Below are positions 18,336 to 27,813 of a stretch of DNA of 64,000 bases, piece by piece; the stretch's first letter is position 1, and every line of letters begins with the position of its first letter. The notes below the pieces were generated by a model. It saw only the letters and a program-made list of their open reading frames with translations. It did not search any database and was not told where the DNA came from. The position numbers and the translations under genes were made by a program. This DNA is from CAIWHR01 sp963734575 (lineage in GTDB: Bacteria > Pseudomonadota > Gammaproteobacteria > Burkholderiales > Casimicrobiaceae), in NCBI GenBank assembly GCA_963734575.1, contig CAVTHT010000006.1:234719-298718 (forward strand). Reading direction: 5' to 3'.

Positions 18336-18725
18336 ATGGAAATCGCGATCCGCGGCGAAGGCGAGCTCGTCATCCGTTTCATCGACAACACCGGCCAGAC
18401 GCTGATGCAGGAGCGGCTGACCGTCTCGGGATCGCCGAAGACGCAGGCGCTGCGCGTGGTCGAGCTTTCGCTGCGCACGGCCGACGGCGACGCCGCCGTC
18501 GCGCCGGTGCTGGCGAGCCAGAGCAACCCGGCGCAGCGCGTCCGCTTCGAAGGCGAGGCGCCCGCGCGCTTCACCCGCCGTCGTTGCAAGGAGATCGGCT
18601 GCCCGGCGCGGGTGGCTACCGAGGCGTCGCGTGGCGTTGCGCCGCCGCCCGTACCCGGCGATCGTCCTTCTCTCTCCAGCGACGACCCCGCGCTCGCGAC
18701 GCTCCTGAAACCCGTTTCGCGCTAG
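18336..18725 (+). CDS. Hypothetical protein, second of a pair
   Basis: A 129-residue protein. The first 60 residues look like a compact beta-rich domain (MEIAIRGEGELVIRFIDNTG, LRVVELSLRTADGDAA). The remainder is rich in proline, alanine and arginine and may be disordered or a frame-shifted tail. GGGAGGTGAC just upstream gives a strong ribosome site. No family was recognised. The 15-base spacing from the preceding gene implies one transcript. Confidence 0.5.
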   Translation: MEIAIRGEGELVIRFIDNTGQTLMQERLTVSGSPKTQALRVVELSLRTADGDAAVAPVLASQSNPAQRVRFEGEAPARFTRRRCKEIGCPARVATEASRGVAPPPVPGDRPSLSSDDPALATLLKPVSR

Positions 18726-18772
18726 AAAGCTACCGGCAGTCGCGGCTCGCGCGCGTCGACCGCCCTCCGGAC

Positions 18773-19231
18773 ATGGCAGAGCGTCGTGCGGTGAACCTCC
18801 AGCGTTTCATCGATGCGCAGGGGACAGTGATCGACTCGGCGATGGCCGAGCTCGTGGCCGGAGCGAAGCGCAGCCACTGGATGTGGTTCGTCTTCCCGCA
18901 GCTGAAGGGACTTGGGCACAGCTCGATGGCCGAGTATTACGGTATCGAATCGCTCGACGAGGCCAGGGCCTACCTCGCGCATCCGGTGCTGGGCGAACGG
19001 CTGAAAGCCTGCACCCGCGCGTCCCTCGCGCATCATGACAGGACCGCCCATGCGATCTTCGGCTCACCCGACGACCTGAAATTCCGGTCCAGCATGACGC
19101 TGTTCACCCTCGCCGTACCGGGTGAGCCCCTGTTCCGGCAGGCGCTGGAACGATTCTTCGATGGTCACCTCGACCCGTTGACCGTCGCGGCCTGCGACCG
19201 CGGCAACGGGTGTGCCGGCTCGCCAACGTAG
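18773..19231 (+). CDS. DUF1810 family protein
   Basis: A 152-residue cytoplasmic protein. The family pattern is clear: NLQRFIDAQGTVIDSAMAEL, HWMWFVFPQLKGLGHSSMAE, YYGIESLDEARAYLAHPVLG and DDLKFRSSMTLFTLA. The biochemical function of DUF1810 is unknown. The last 15 residues (after DPLTVAACD) do not look like the usual ending, so the true stop may have been lost to a small indel. It converges on the SMP-30 gene. Confidence 0.85.
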   Translation: MAERRAVNLQRFIDAQGTVIDSAMAELVAGAKRSHWMWFVFPQLKGLGHSSMAEYYGIESLDEARAYLAHPVLGERLKACTRASLAHHDRTAHAIFGSPDDLKFRSSMTLFTLAVPGEPLFRQALERFFDGHLDPLTVAACDRGNGCAGSPT

Positions 19232-19339
19232 CGTTGCAGCGGGTCTCGCCCGGTGCTGAAGTCCCGCAGCGAAGGCCTGAGCACCCCACGGTCGGACGCG
19301 TGAATGCGCCCCGGCGCCCCTCGAGCACGATCGCGCCCA

Positions 19340-20234
19340 TCACCCCTTGTACAGCGCGGTCGGCGTGCCGGGCACGTCGACCTCCAACCTGAACACGCTC
19401 CCGGCGCGCGGCGTCTCGTGGATCTGCGCGTCGGAGAAGCCTTCGCGCAGGGAAGTGAGGTAAAGCGTCTTCCCGTCGGGCCCGCCGAAGCAGGGCATCG
19501 TCGGATGCGTGATCGGCAGGTCGACGTATTCGATCAGATCACCGCGCGGGCTGAAGCGGTTCAGGCGGCCCGCGGAAATGCCGCAACTCCAGTAGCACCC
19601 TTCCTGGTCCATGGCGGCGCCGTCGGGGCGCCCCCACGCCGCTTCCATGCGGATGAACACTTCGCGCGGACCCAGCGTCCCGCCTTCCGGGTCGTAGGCG
19701 TAGCGATAGACCAGCGGATTGCGGGAATCGGAGTGATAGAGCGTGCGTCCGTCAGGGCTCCACGCGAGACCGTTCGACACCTTGAGGCCGCTCGCCATGC
19801 GGGTGCAGCGATGATCGACATCGAGCCGATAGAGGTGCGCGGTGAACTCCTTCTCGGGTCGGTCGTCCATCGTGCCGGCCCAGAAGCGGCCCTCCGGCGA
19901 CACCTTGCCGTCGTTGAGACGGTTCGTCGGAATGTCGGGCTCGGGATGACACAGGAAGGTCAGCGCTCCGGTGTCGAGGTCGAACAGATGGAAGCCGCTC
20001 CGCAGTGCAACGACGAGACCGCCCTGCTCGCGCAATCCGATGCTGCCGACCGCAGCACCCAGGTCCCATGTGCGCTGCTCGTTGGTCGAACGGATTCCAC
20101 CGGAACACCCGGCCCGCCGGAATATCGACCCAGTAGAGCGCCTCGTCGCGTGCCGACCACACCGGGGATTCGCCGGTCGTGTTCCGGCAATCGACCACGC
20201 AGTCGCAATCCAGGTCCAGTCGTGTCGCTGCCAT
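19340..20234 (-). CDS. SMP-30/gluconolactonase-family lactonase, one frameshift
   Basis: A six-bladed beta-propeller metal-dependent lactonase that opens sugar-acid lactones. The N-terminus (TGESPVWSARDEALYWVDI, with the metal-ligand Glu in GESPVW) is in one frame. The rest (GSIGLREQGGLVVALRSGF, NDGKVSPEGRFWAGTMDD, GLKVSNGLAWSPDGRTLYHSDS) is in the next. The frames join near 20080, and the 3n+1 span fits one inserted base and about 297 residues. The Asn in KVSNGLAWS and the Asp in YHSDS fit other metal ligands. Its position beside uronate-catabolic genes suggests hydrolysis of aldaro- or uronolactones. It diverges from the TRAP genes. Confidence 0.85.
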
Positions 20235-20568
20235 ATCGCGCAATGCTCCGGAAAGTTGGGGGGTGCGCCTGTTGGGTGCGCCGCGCTCATTGTAGTTTGC
20301 GCGCCGTCGCGGTGCGATGGCGCGACGCAAATCGCGACGGAGCGCGCCCGCCGCCCGGCGTGTCGGACCGGCCCGCGAGTTAAACGAATTCTGGCGGTGC
20401 GACGACGTCTCCATGCATCATGGCCGGGCATCCTGAGCTTCCGACGGCGGACGTGCGCTGACGACGCGCGGCGCCGGGCATTGATCGAAGCGCGTCCCAC
20501 GCGGACCCTGATTCGCGTGACGGACGCGCGGGCTTCCCTGTTTCCACCCGCAACCTTTAGGGGTCGAC
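20235..20568. other. Divergent region between the lactonase and TRAP genes
   Basis: A 334-base region that must contain promoters for the sugar-acid transport genes and the lactonase. A short GTCGGAC half-palindrome (20362-20368) matches the GTC-N-GAC core used by FadR-type GntR regulators, but such a short match is weak evidence. No gene was recognised. Confidence 0.35.
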
Positions 20569-21144
20569 ATGCGCGAAAGCTACGTGCGAGCGATGGACGC
20601 GATCTACCTCGCATGCATCTGGGTGTCCGGCGTGGCGCTGGTGATCATGACGATCGCCATTCCGATCGGCGTCTTCAACCGGTACGTCCTCGGCCACGGA
20701 TCGCAATGGCCCGAGCCCATGGCCATCCTGTGCATGGTCGTGTTCACGTTCCTCGGCGCGGCGGCCAGCTATCGCGCGGGCGTCCACATCGCGGTCACCA
20801 TGATCACCGACCGGGTTGCCGAGAAGAACCGCCGCGCGCTGGCGATCGTGGTCGATGCGCTGATGGCGATCCTGGCCGCCTTCATGGTGTACTACGGAAC
20901 GCAGCTCTGCATCGTCACCTGGCAGCAGACGATCGCGGAATTTCCCATCCTGAGCGTGGGCCTCACGTACTCTCCACTGCCGATCGGCGCGGCCGTCACC
21001 CTGCTGTTCGTGATCGAGCGCATGGCGTTCGGGTCGCAGGAGAAACGGCCGCTGATGCGCAAGGGAGATCCCGGTGGCGAGGAGATCGCGATTGCCGGTG
21101 GCGATCCCGCGCGTCACGAAGTGCAGACGGCGGACAGGGCCTGA
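20569..21144 (+). CDS. TRAP transporter small permease, DctQ type
   Basis: A 191-residue inner-membrane protein with four hydrophobic segments, the small membrane subunit of a tripartite ATP-independent periplasmic transporter. The family stretch FNRYVLGHGSQWPEPMAI and the second helix pair (FTFLGAAASYRAGVHIAV) are typical. It forms the membrane complex with the large permease, whose start lies 2 bases after this stop. The periplasmic receptor gene lies 5 kb away on the other strand (26609-27584). In this cluster the cargo is most likely a uronate or aldarate. Confidence 0.9.
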   Translation: MRESYVRAMDAIYLACIWVSGVALVIMTIAIPIGVFNRYVLGHGSQWPEPMAILCMVVFTFLGAAASYRAGVHIAVTMITDRVAEKNRRALAIVVDALMAILAAFMVYYGTQLCIVTWQQTIAEFPILSVGLTYSPLPIGAAVTLLFVIERMAFGSQEKRPLMRKGDPGGEEIAIAGGDPARHEVQTADRA

Positions 21145-21146
21145 CC

Positions 21147-22430
21147 ATGGATGCGTTCATCGTTCTCGGCAGCTTCTTCCTCCTCCTCGCGATCGGCACG
21201 CCCGTTGCCTACACCCTGGGCCTCGTATCGCTGATCGGCGCCCTGTGGATCGGGTTGCCGCTCGACGGGGTCATGATCCAGATCGCGAGCGGCGTCAACA
21301 AGTTCTCGCTCCTCGCCATCCCGTTCTTCGTGCTCGCCGGCGCGCTCATGGCCGAGGGCGGGATCGCCCACCGCCTCATCGCATTCGCGTCGATCTTCGT
21401 CGGCATGATTCGCGGCGGGCTGTCGCTCGTGAACATCCTCGCCTCGACGTTCTTCGGCGCGATCTCGGGATCGTCCGTGGCGGACACCGCCTCGATCGGC
21501 TCGGTGATGATTCCCGAGATGGAGAAGAAGGGCTATCCGCGTCCGTTCTCCGCGGCGGTGACCGCCAGCGGATCGGTGCAGGCGATCCTGATCCCGCCGA
21601 GCCACAACGCGGTGATCTATTCCCTTGCCGCCGGCGGCTCGGTCTCGATCGGCGCGCTATTCATCGCCGGCGTTCTTCCGGGACTCCTGCTCGGCGCCAC
21701 GCTCATGGCGATGTGCATCGGCTACGCGCGAAAGCACAACTTCCCGAAGGGCGATCCGATCCCCTTCCGCCAGGCGCTGCGGATCGCCGTCGACGCCTTC
21801 TGGGGCCTGCTGACGATCGTCATCATCCTCGGCGGGATCCTGAGCGGCATCTTCACCGCCACCGAGTCCGCGGCGATGGCGTGCGTGTGGGCGTTCTTCG
21901 TCACCATGTTCATCTACCGCGACTACAAGTGGCGCGACCTGCCGACGTTGATGCACCGGACGGTGAAGACGGTGACGCTGGTCATGATCCTGATCGGCTT
22001 CGCCGCGAGCTTCGGCTACATCCTCACGATCATGTCCCTGCCGATGCAGATCACCGAGTGGTTCTCGAGCCTCTCGGACAATCGCTACGTGATCCTGATG
22101 GCGATCAACATCCTGCTCCTGGTCCTCGGGACGCTCATGGACATGGCGCCGCTGATCCTGATCCTGACGCCGCTCCTGCTGCCCATCGTGAAGGCGCTCG
22201 GGGTCGATCCGGTGCATTTCGGCATGATCATGATGGTCAACCTCGGCATCGGTCTCATCACCCCGCCGGTGGGTGCCGTGCTCTTCGTGGCGAGCGCCGT
22301 CGCGAATCTCAAGATCGAGGCGGTGGTGAAGGCGATGCTGCCGTTCTACGTGGGACTGTTCGTGGTGCTGCTGGCCGTCACCTACATTCCGCAGATCTCG
22401 CTCTGGCTGCCACGCTTGCTCGGCCTGTGA
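21147..22430 (+). CDS. TRAP transporter large permease, DctM type
   Basis: A 427-residue permease with about twelve hydrophobic segments that carries the Na+- or H+-coupled solute flux of a TRAP system. Signatures include IPFFVLAGALMAEGGIAHRL, FFGAISGSSVADTASIGSVM, IPPSHNAVIYS and the C-terminal MVNLGIGLITPPVGAVLFV. The length is normal. ATG 21147 follows the DctQ stop by 2 bases. A uronate dehydrogenase gene follows after 65 bases, so uptake and first oxidation are encoded together. Confidence 0.93.
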   Translation: MDAFIVLGSFFLLLAIGTPVAYTLGLVSLIGALWIGLPLDGVMIQIASGVNKFSLLAIPFFVLAGALMAEGGIAHRLIAFASIFVGMIRGGLSLVNILASTFFGAISGSSVADTASIGSVMIPEMEKKGYPRPFSAAVTASGSVQAILIPPSHNAVIYSLAAGGSVSIGALFIAGVLPGLLLGATLMAMCIGYARKHNFPKGDPIPFRQALRIAVDAFWGLLTIVIILGGILSGIFTATESAAMACVWAFFVTMFIYRDYKWRDLPTLMHRTVKTVTLVMILIGFAASFGYILTIMSLPMQITEWFSSLSDNRYVILMAINILLLVLGTLMDMAPLILILTPLLLPIVKALGVDPVHFGMIMMVNLGIGLITPPVGAVLFVASAVANLKIEAVVKAMLPFYVGLFVVLLAVTYIPQISLWLPRLLGL

Positions 22431-22495
22431 GGCGTGGCTCGACGCTCGTGCCGGCCCGGCTCGCATCTTCATGGACAGTAACTAGGGAGCACGAA

Positions 22496-23306
22496 ATGGC
22501 GAAAGTCGCATTGACGGGCGCGGGTGGCCAGATCGGCAAGGTGCTGCGTGCCGAGCTCCTGCGCCGCGGCGTCGACCTGCGCTCTGCGGGCGGGCGGCAA
22601 CCGCTCACGCCCATGGTCGAAGGGGAGGACGTTCTCCACGGCGATCTGCGCGACAGCGCCATCGTCGATCGGGTGCTGCAGGGCGTCGACGTGTGCATTC
22701 ACCTGGCGGGCACGAGCGTCGAGCGGCCTCTGCCGGAAATCATCGAGAACAACCTGCGCGGACTGTACGAGCTCTACGAGGGGGCGCGCCGGCACGGCGT
22801 GCGGCGCGTGGTGTTCGCGAGCTCCAACCACGCGTTCGGCATGTATTCGGTCCACGACAAGCTCGAGCCGGATGCCGCCTACCGCCCCGACGGCTTCTAT
22901 GGCCTGAGCAAGGTCTGGGGCGAGGCCATGGCGCGCATGTATTGGGACAAGCACGGCATCGAGGGGATCAGCGTGCGCATCGGGAGCTGCCTCCCTCGCC
23001 CCATGGAGTTCCGGCATCTCAGCACGTGGCTCGGACACGAGGATTACTTCCAGCTGATGCAGCGCTGCATCGAGGCCCCGGAGCTCGGCTACATCGACGT
23101 CTGGGGGATCTCGCGCAACACGCGGCGCTACTGGGAGTTCGGCGAAGGCGAGCAGCGGCTGGGGTACGATCCCCGGCAGGATGCCGAGACTTACGCGGCG
23201 GAGATCCTGCAGCAACCGAATCCACTGCCGCCGCTGGCACAGCAGTTCCAGGGCGGCGGTTTCGTGCTGCACGACTACACGCCACGCCGAGGCGCGCAAG
23301 CGCTGA
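22496..23306 (+). CDS. udh: Uronate dehydrogenase, NAD-dependent SDR/epimerase fold, 3' frame lost
   Basis: An extended short-chain dehydrogenase that oxidises D-galacturonate or D-glucuronate to the aldarolactone with NAD+. It has the glycine-rich TGAGGQIGKVL at residues 7-17, the HLAG element, and the catalytic YGLSK (Tyr-x-x-x-Lys) with a preceding serine in FASSNHAFG. RIGSCLPRPMEFRHLSTWLG and GRRYWEFGE-like RRYWEFGEGEQRLGYDP fit uronate dehydrogenases. In the submitted frame there is no stop and translation runs into the next gene. A +1 insertion near 23270 would end it at TGA 23304-23306, giving about 269 residues, the normal length. The neighbouring dehydratase has its own strong ribosome site, so a natural fusion is unlikely. 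Confidence 0.85.
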
Positions 23307-23434
23307 CGACAGCGCGTTCCCGCCTCGCGTCGATCGCCTCGCAGTCGCCGTCAGCGCCGAGGCCTTTCCAACGCAACCCGAGCGCGGCTTCGCCGATGTC
23401 GGGGCTGCACGCCGCGCCCTCTGGAGGAAATCCC

Positions 23435-24626
23435 ATGAAGCTGGAGCGCGACATCGGCTTTCCCGCCGCGCCGGCCGTTGGCGATTCCACGGTCTGTCAG
23501 ACGGATCGCATCGCCTGGGTCAAGCTGTCGCTCGCGTACCTGCCGCTGGCAACGCCGATCAGCGACGCCAAGGTGCTGACGGGCCGGCAGAAGCCGCTCA
23601 CGCAGGTTGCCTTCGTGTTCGCCGAGATCGCCACCGCGAATGGTCACTCCGGCCTCGGTTTCGGCTACTCGAAGCGCGCGGGCGGGCCGGGCCTGTACGC
23701 CCACGCCAAGGAGATCGCCGGCGAGCTCGTCGGCGAGGATCCGAACGACATCGCGAAGCTCTGGGTGAAGCTCTCGTGGGCCGGCGCCTCGGTCGGACGC
23801 AGCGGTCTCACGGCGCAGGCCATCGCGCCGTTCGACATCGCGCTGTGGGACCTCAAGGCCCGCCGCGCAGGACTGCCGCTCGCAAAGCTCCTCGGAGCGC
23901 ACCGCGACTCGGTGCGCTGCTACAACACCTCGGGCGGTTTCCTTTCGACACCGATCGATCAGGTGCTCGAGAACATCGACGCCTCGCGAGCCCATGGCAT
24001 CGGCGGCATCAAGATCAAGGTGGGTCAGCCGGACACGGCAGGCGACCTTGCGCGCGTGCAGAAGGTCCGCAAGCATCTCGGCGACACTTTCCCGCTCATG
24101 GTGGATGCGAACCAGCAGTGGGATCGGCCCACGGCACAGCGCTTCGGCCGCATGCTCGAGCAGTTCGATCTCGTCTGGATCGAGGAGCCGCTCGATGCCT
24201 ACGACGTGGAGGGGCACGCGGCGCTCGCCGCGTCCCTCGACACGCCGATCGCGACGGGTGAAATGCTGACGAGCTTCGGCGAGCATGCCCGCATGATCGA
24301 GGCGCGCGCGTCGCGACTTCGTGCAGCCCGACGCGCCGCGGGTGGGCGGGATCACGCCCTTCATGCAGATCCTCGGCCTCGCGGATTACCGCGGCTTGAG
24401 CCTTGCCCCCCACTTCGCGATGGAGATCCACCTGCATCTCGCGGCCGCCTACCCGCGCGAGCCGTGGCTCGAGCATTTCGAATGGCTCGAGCCCCTGTTC
24501 AACGAGCGGCTCGAATTGCGCGACGGCCGCATGCTGGTGCCCAACCGTCCCGGGCTGGGGCTCACGTTGAGCGAGCAGGCGCTCGGCTGGACGGTCGACA
24601 CCACCGAATGCGGGAAGCGGCCCTAG
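23435..24626 (+). CDS. Enolase-superfamily aldarate dehydratase, L-talarate/galactarate type, one frameshift
   Basis: A mandelate-racemase-subgroup dehydratase. The KIKVGQ element (catalytic Lys pair), MVDANQQWDR, the metal-ligand run DANQ / EEPLDAYD / TGEM, and the late His in LAPHFAMEIHLH are as in galactarate/talarate dehydratases. The reaction would remove water from galactarate to give 5-keto-4-deoxyglucarate. The frame changes near 24305 in a GCGCGCGCG run, from HARMIEARA to QPDAPRVGGITP; the 3n+1 span fits one inserted base and about 396 residues. TGGAGGAAA (23422-23430) precedes ATG 23435. It follows uronate dehydrogenase, whose lactone product leads to this substrate. Exact stereospecificity is inferred. 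Confidence 0.82.
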
Positions 24627-24672
24627 TGGGGCCACCGCCCGCCATGCACCGCGTACGCCGTCCATCCGAAAC

Positions 24673-25674
24673 ATGGCCCGGATCCTGCTGACCCATCCGA
24701 CGCGGGCGCGCGAGAACTACTACGGTGACGAGGCGCTCGCCCGCCTGCGTGACCAGGCCGAGGTGCGGCTCAATCCAACGGACCGGCCGCTCGGCACGCG
24801 CGAGCTCATCGACGCGGCACGCGACTGCGACGTGATCATCGCCGATCGCCAGACGCCGGGAGAGGCGGAGCTCTTTCGCAGCCTGCCCAATCTCGTTGCA
24901 CTGTCGCGTTGCGCGATCGACATCCGCAACATCGACGTCGTTGCCGCGAGCGACCAGGGCATTCTCGTGACCCAGGCGAGCGCCGGATTCATCGTGGCAG
25001 TCGCGGAGTGGACGATCGGCGTCATGCTCGATCTCGGTCGCCACATCAGCCCGGCAGTGGAGTCCTATCACGCCGGGCAAGCGCCCGTGCCGATGCGCGG
25101 CCGGGAGCTGAAAGGGTCCACGCTCGGCGTCATCGGGTACGGGCAGATCGGGCGCTATCTCTGCGACCTCGGGCTCGCGCTCGGCATGCGCGTCGTCGTG
25201 TTCGATCCCCACGTCGAGGTCGCGCGTCCGGGGGTGAGGCAGGCGGACCTGCCGGAGCTCCTCGCCACGGCCGATCACGTGGTCTGCCTCGCCCCTGCGA
25301 CCGCCGAAACGGAGAACCTGATGAACGCCGAGGCGTTCGCGCGCATGAAGCGCGACGCGGTCTTCATCAACGCGTCGCGCGGCGAGCTCGTCGACGAGTC
25401 GGCCCTCGCGCACGCCCTGGACACCGGACTCATCGCCGGCTGTGCGCTCGACGTCGGCCGGGCGCCCGACCAGATGCCCTCCCCTGCCCTCGCGCGCCAC
25501 CCCAAGGTCGTGGCCACGCCACACATCGGGGGTTTCACGCCGCAGGCCGTCGCCCACCAGGCGCTCGAAACGGTGGCGCAGGTCACGGAGATCCTGCAAG
25601 GGCGCATCCCCAGCGGCGCAGTCAACGCCGCCGCTGCGACCAGACTCGCGCGTCTGCAGGGTGCAGCGGGCTGA
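24673..25674 (+). CDS. D-isomer-specific 2-hydroxyacid dehydrogenase
   Basis: A 333-residue NAD(P)-dependent dehydrogenase of the phosphoglycerate/glyoxylate reductase type. The Rossmann motif is GVIGYGQIGRYL near residue 153. The catalytic arginine lies in INASRGELVDESAL and the histidine in TPHIGGFT. The usual catalytic glutamate position is in VGRAPDQM and is not clearly conserved, which may alter activity. The substrate is unknown; in this cluster it may reduce tartronate semialdehyde, hydroxypyruvate or a related 2-oxoacid. It starts 46 bases after the aldarate dehydratase on the same strand. Confidence 0.82.
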   Translation: MARILLTHPTRARENYYGDEALARLRDQAEVRLNPTDRPLGTRELIDAARDCDVIIADRQTPGEAELFRSLPNLVALSRCAIDIRNIDVVAASDQGILVTQASAGFIVAVAEWTIGVMLDLGRHISPAVESYHAGQAPVPMRGRELKGSTLGVIGYGQIGRYLCDLGLALGMRVVVFDPHVEVARPGVRQADLPELLATADHVVCLAPATAETENLMNAEAFARMKRDAVFINASRGELVDESALAHALDTGLIAGCALDVGRAPDQMPSPALARHPKVVATPHIGGFTPQAVAHQALETVAQVTEILQGRIPSGAVNAAAATRLARLQGAAG

Positions 25675-25699
25675 ATTGCAGCCATCGCAGAGGACGACG

Positions 25700-26506
25700 A
25701 TGCAGACGCCGGCGGATGCGTGCGATTGCCATCTGCATATCTACGACGATCGCTTCGCCGTCGCGCCGACCGCAACGTCGAAGCCGCCCCACGCGCCCGT
25801 CGCCGCGTATCGGCAAGTGCAGGCCGAGCTGGGGTTGTCGCGCGCGGTGGTCGTGCAGCCAACCGCCTACGGCTTCGACAACGCATGCACGCTCGACGCG
25901 GTGGCCGCATTGGGATCGAGCGCCCGCGGCGTGGTCGTCGTGCCACCGGACTGTCCGGCGCACGAGCTCGAGCGCCTCGATCGCTCCGGGGTCAGGGGCG
26001 TCCGTTTTCAGATGCTGGGCACGCCACTGCTCGCGTGGGAATCGCTGCCGAAGATGGCGGCGCGCATCGCGCAACACGGCTGGCATGTCCAGGTGCAGTT
26101 CGACGGCCGCGAGCTGCCGCAGCACGAGGCGATGCTGAGATCGCTCGACAGCCGCCTGGTGATCGATCACACGGGCAAGTTCCTGGAGCCGGTCACGCGC
26201 GAGCATGAAGGCTTTCGCGCGCTGCTGCGCCTGCTCGATGCCGGCAACTGCTGGGTGAAGCTGTCGGCGCCGTACGAGACGTCACGCACCGGCGCGCCCC
26301 GCTACGAGGACGTCGGTGTGCTGGCGCGGGCGCTGATCGAGACGCACCCGGAGCGCTGCCTGTGGGGCAGCAACTGGCCGCATCCGAACGCGAGTCCGGT
26401 CCCGTCGTCCGCGACGCTCCTCGCGCTGCTCTACGACTGGGCAGGCGACGACGCGACGCGCATCAGGATCCTGACGGACAATCCTGCAGAGCTCTACGGC
26501 TTTTAG
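25700..26506 (+). CDS. Amidohydrolase-superfamily protein, probable D-galactarolactone isomerase
   Basis: A 268-residue COG3618-type amidohydrolase. The N-terminal ACDCHLHIYDDRF carries the HxH motif on the first barrel strand. VIDHTGKFLEP, NCWVKLSAPYETS and the late WGSNWPHPN (catalytic Asp position replaced by Asn) fit the lactonase/lactone-isomerase subgroup. Known members next to uronate dehydrogenase interconvert the 1,5- and 1,4-galactarolactones. The location directly downstream of udh, the dehydratase and the dehydrogenase supports that role, but a simple lactonase is possible. ATG 25700 follows the previous stop by 25 bases. The gene converges on the TRAP receptor gene. Confidence 0.72.
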   Translation: MQTPADACDCHLHIYDDRFAVAPTATSKPPHAPVAAYRQVQAELGLSRAVVVQPTAYGFDNACTLDAVAALGSSARGVVVVPPDCPAHELERLDRSGVRGVRFQMLGTPLLAWESLPKMAARIAQHGWHVQVQFDGRELPQHEAMLRSLDSRLVIDHTGKFLEPVTREHEGFRALLRLLDAGNCWVKLSAPYETSRTGAPRYEDVGVLARALIETHPERCLWGSNWPHPNASPVPSSATLLALLYDWAGDDATRIRILTDNPAELYGF

Positions 26507-26535
26507 AACGCGCGCCGTGGCGCGCGCGGCGATCA

Positions 26536-26555
26536 CGGGCGCATCGGCGCGCCCG
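26536..26555. terminator. GC-rich hairpin between convergent genes
   Basis: CGGGCGC (26536-26542) pairs with GCGCCCG (26549-26555) around six bases. It lies in the 102-base gap between the convergent lactone isomerase and TRAP receptor genes. No T tract is present, so its action as a terminator is inferred from position. Confidence 0.4.
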
Positions 26556-26608
26556 GCATGCGGGTTCAGGCGGCCGACACGGGTGCGCGGCCGCCCTCCC
26601 GTCGCGTC

Positions 26609-27584
26609 TTACTTCGTCGCTTCCATCCGCTTCAGCAGCGGGGCGAAATCCTTGCCGTACTTCTCGCGCACCGACGCGGTCATCTCGTAGAAGGGCTTCC
26701 GGTCGATCGGAATGAACTCGACGCCGGCGGCCTTCAGCTTCGCGACGTTGTCGGCGACCCGCGCTTCCCAAAGCTTGCGTTGCTCCATGGTCGCTTCGTG
26801 CGAGAGCTTGCGAATCAGCGCCTGATCCTCCTTCGACAGGCGGTCCCACTTGACCTTGGAGAACACGAAGATCTCCGGAATGATCAGGTGCCCGGTCTGG
26901 GTGTAGTACTTGGCGACCGTGTAGTGGTTCTGCGTGAAGTAGGTGGGCGGGTTGTTTTCCGCACCGTCGATCACGCCGGTCTGCAGCGCGCTGTAGACCT
27001 CGCTCGTGCCCATCGAGATGCCATTGCCGCCCATCGCATTCATCGTATCGATGAACACCGGGTTGCCGATCATGCGGATCTTCATGCCCTTGATGTCGGC
27101 GGGCGTCCGGACCGGCCGCTTCGTATAGAGGCTGCGCGTGCCGCCGTCCATCCATCCCAGGCCGACGAGCTTCGCGGGGCTGGCGGTGATCTTGTCGAGG
27201 AGCTCCTGCCCGATGGGTCCGTCCACGACCTTGCGCATGTGGTCCTCGTCGCGGAACACGAACGGCAGGTTGAAGACGTTGACGTCGGGCACCACGGGCC
27301 CGACGGCGCCCAGCGAGATGCGGATGATGTCGATGGCGCCGACCTGCGCCTGCTCGATCATCGCCTTCTCGTCGCCGAGCACGGCGCCGGCGAACATCCT
27401 GAGCTTGAGGCGACCGTTGGTGGCGGCCTCGAGTTTCTTGCCCGAGGCTCTGAATCGCGACGACGTTCGGATAGCCTTCGGGATGGATATCCGCAGCCTT
27501 GATCTCCTGCGCCGAAGCGCTCGCAGCAAACGCCAGCGCCAGCACGAGGCCGGACAGGCGCACAAAAATTCGACGGGATGACAT
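26609..27584 (-). CDS. TRAP transporter solute-binding protein, DctP type, one frameshift
   Basis: The periplasmic receptor for the TRAP system. It has a Sec signal peptide (LSGLVLALAFAASASAQ) and then the DctP core: KLEAATNGRLKLRMFAGAVLGDE, FNLPFVFRDEDHMRKV, GLGWMDGGTRSLYTKRPVRT and MGTSEVYSALQTGVIDGAENN. The arginine in IRMIGNPVF is the usual carboxylate-binding position. The frame changes near 27440, between VVAIQSLG and KLEAATNG; the 3n+1 span fits one inserted base and about 324 residues. CAGGAG precedes ATG 27584. The permease genes lie on the other strand 4 kb away. Ligand presumed to be a uronate or aldarate. Confidence 0.88.
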
Positions 27585-27813
27585 TGGGTATTCGCTCCTG
27601 GTTGGACGCTCGGAAGAAGTGACTGGCCGAGCCATGATCGGTGCAGCGGCGCTCTCCGCGACTACGCCTGCGGCCGGAGTGAAGCGCGCGTGCATTGTGC
27701 CACGGGACGGAGACCCGTCAGCTTTTGTGTCGCGGCCCATCGCAGGCGAGGCGCCGGGTCGCGCGGCAACGGCGGCAGCGCCACCTGCGCTCCGTGCGGC
27801 GCTGCGGCGCACC

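Noticed and set aside
21074..24691. A 1,205-residue frame spanning parts of the TRAP permease, Udh and the dehydratase
   Set aside because: The first 470 residues are a shadow of dctM; the remaining two enzymes are better explained as separate genes with a lost stop.
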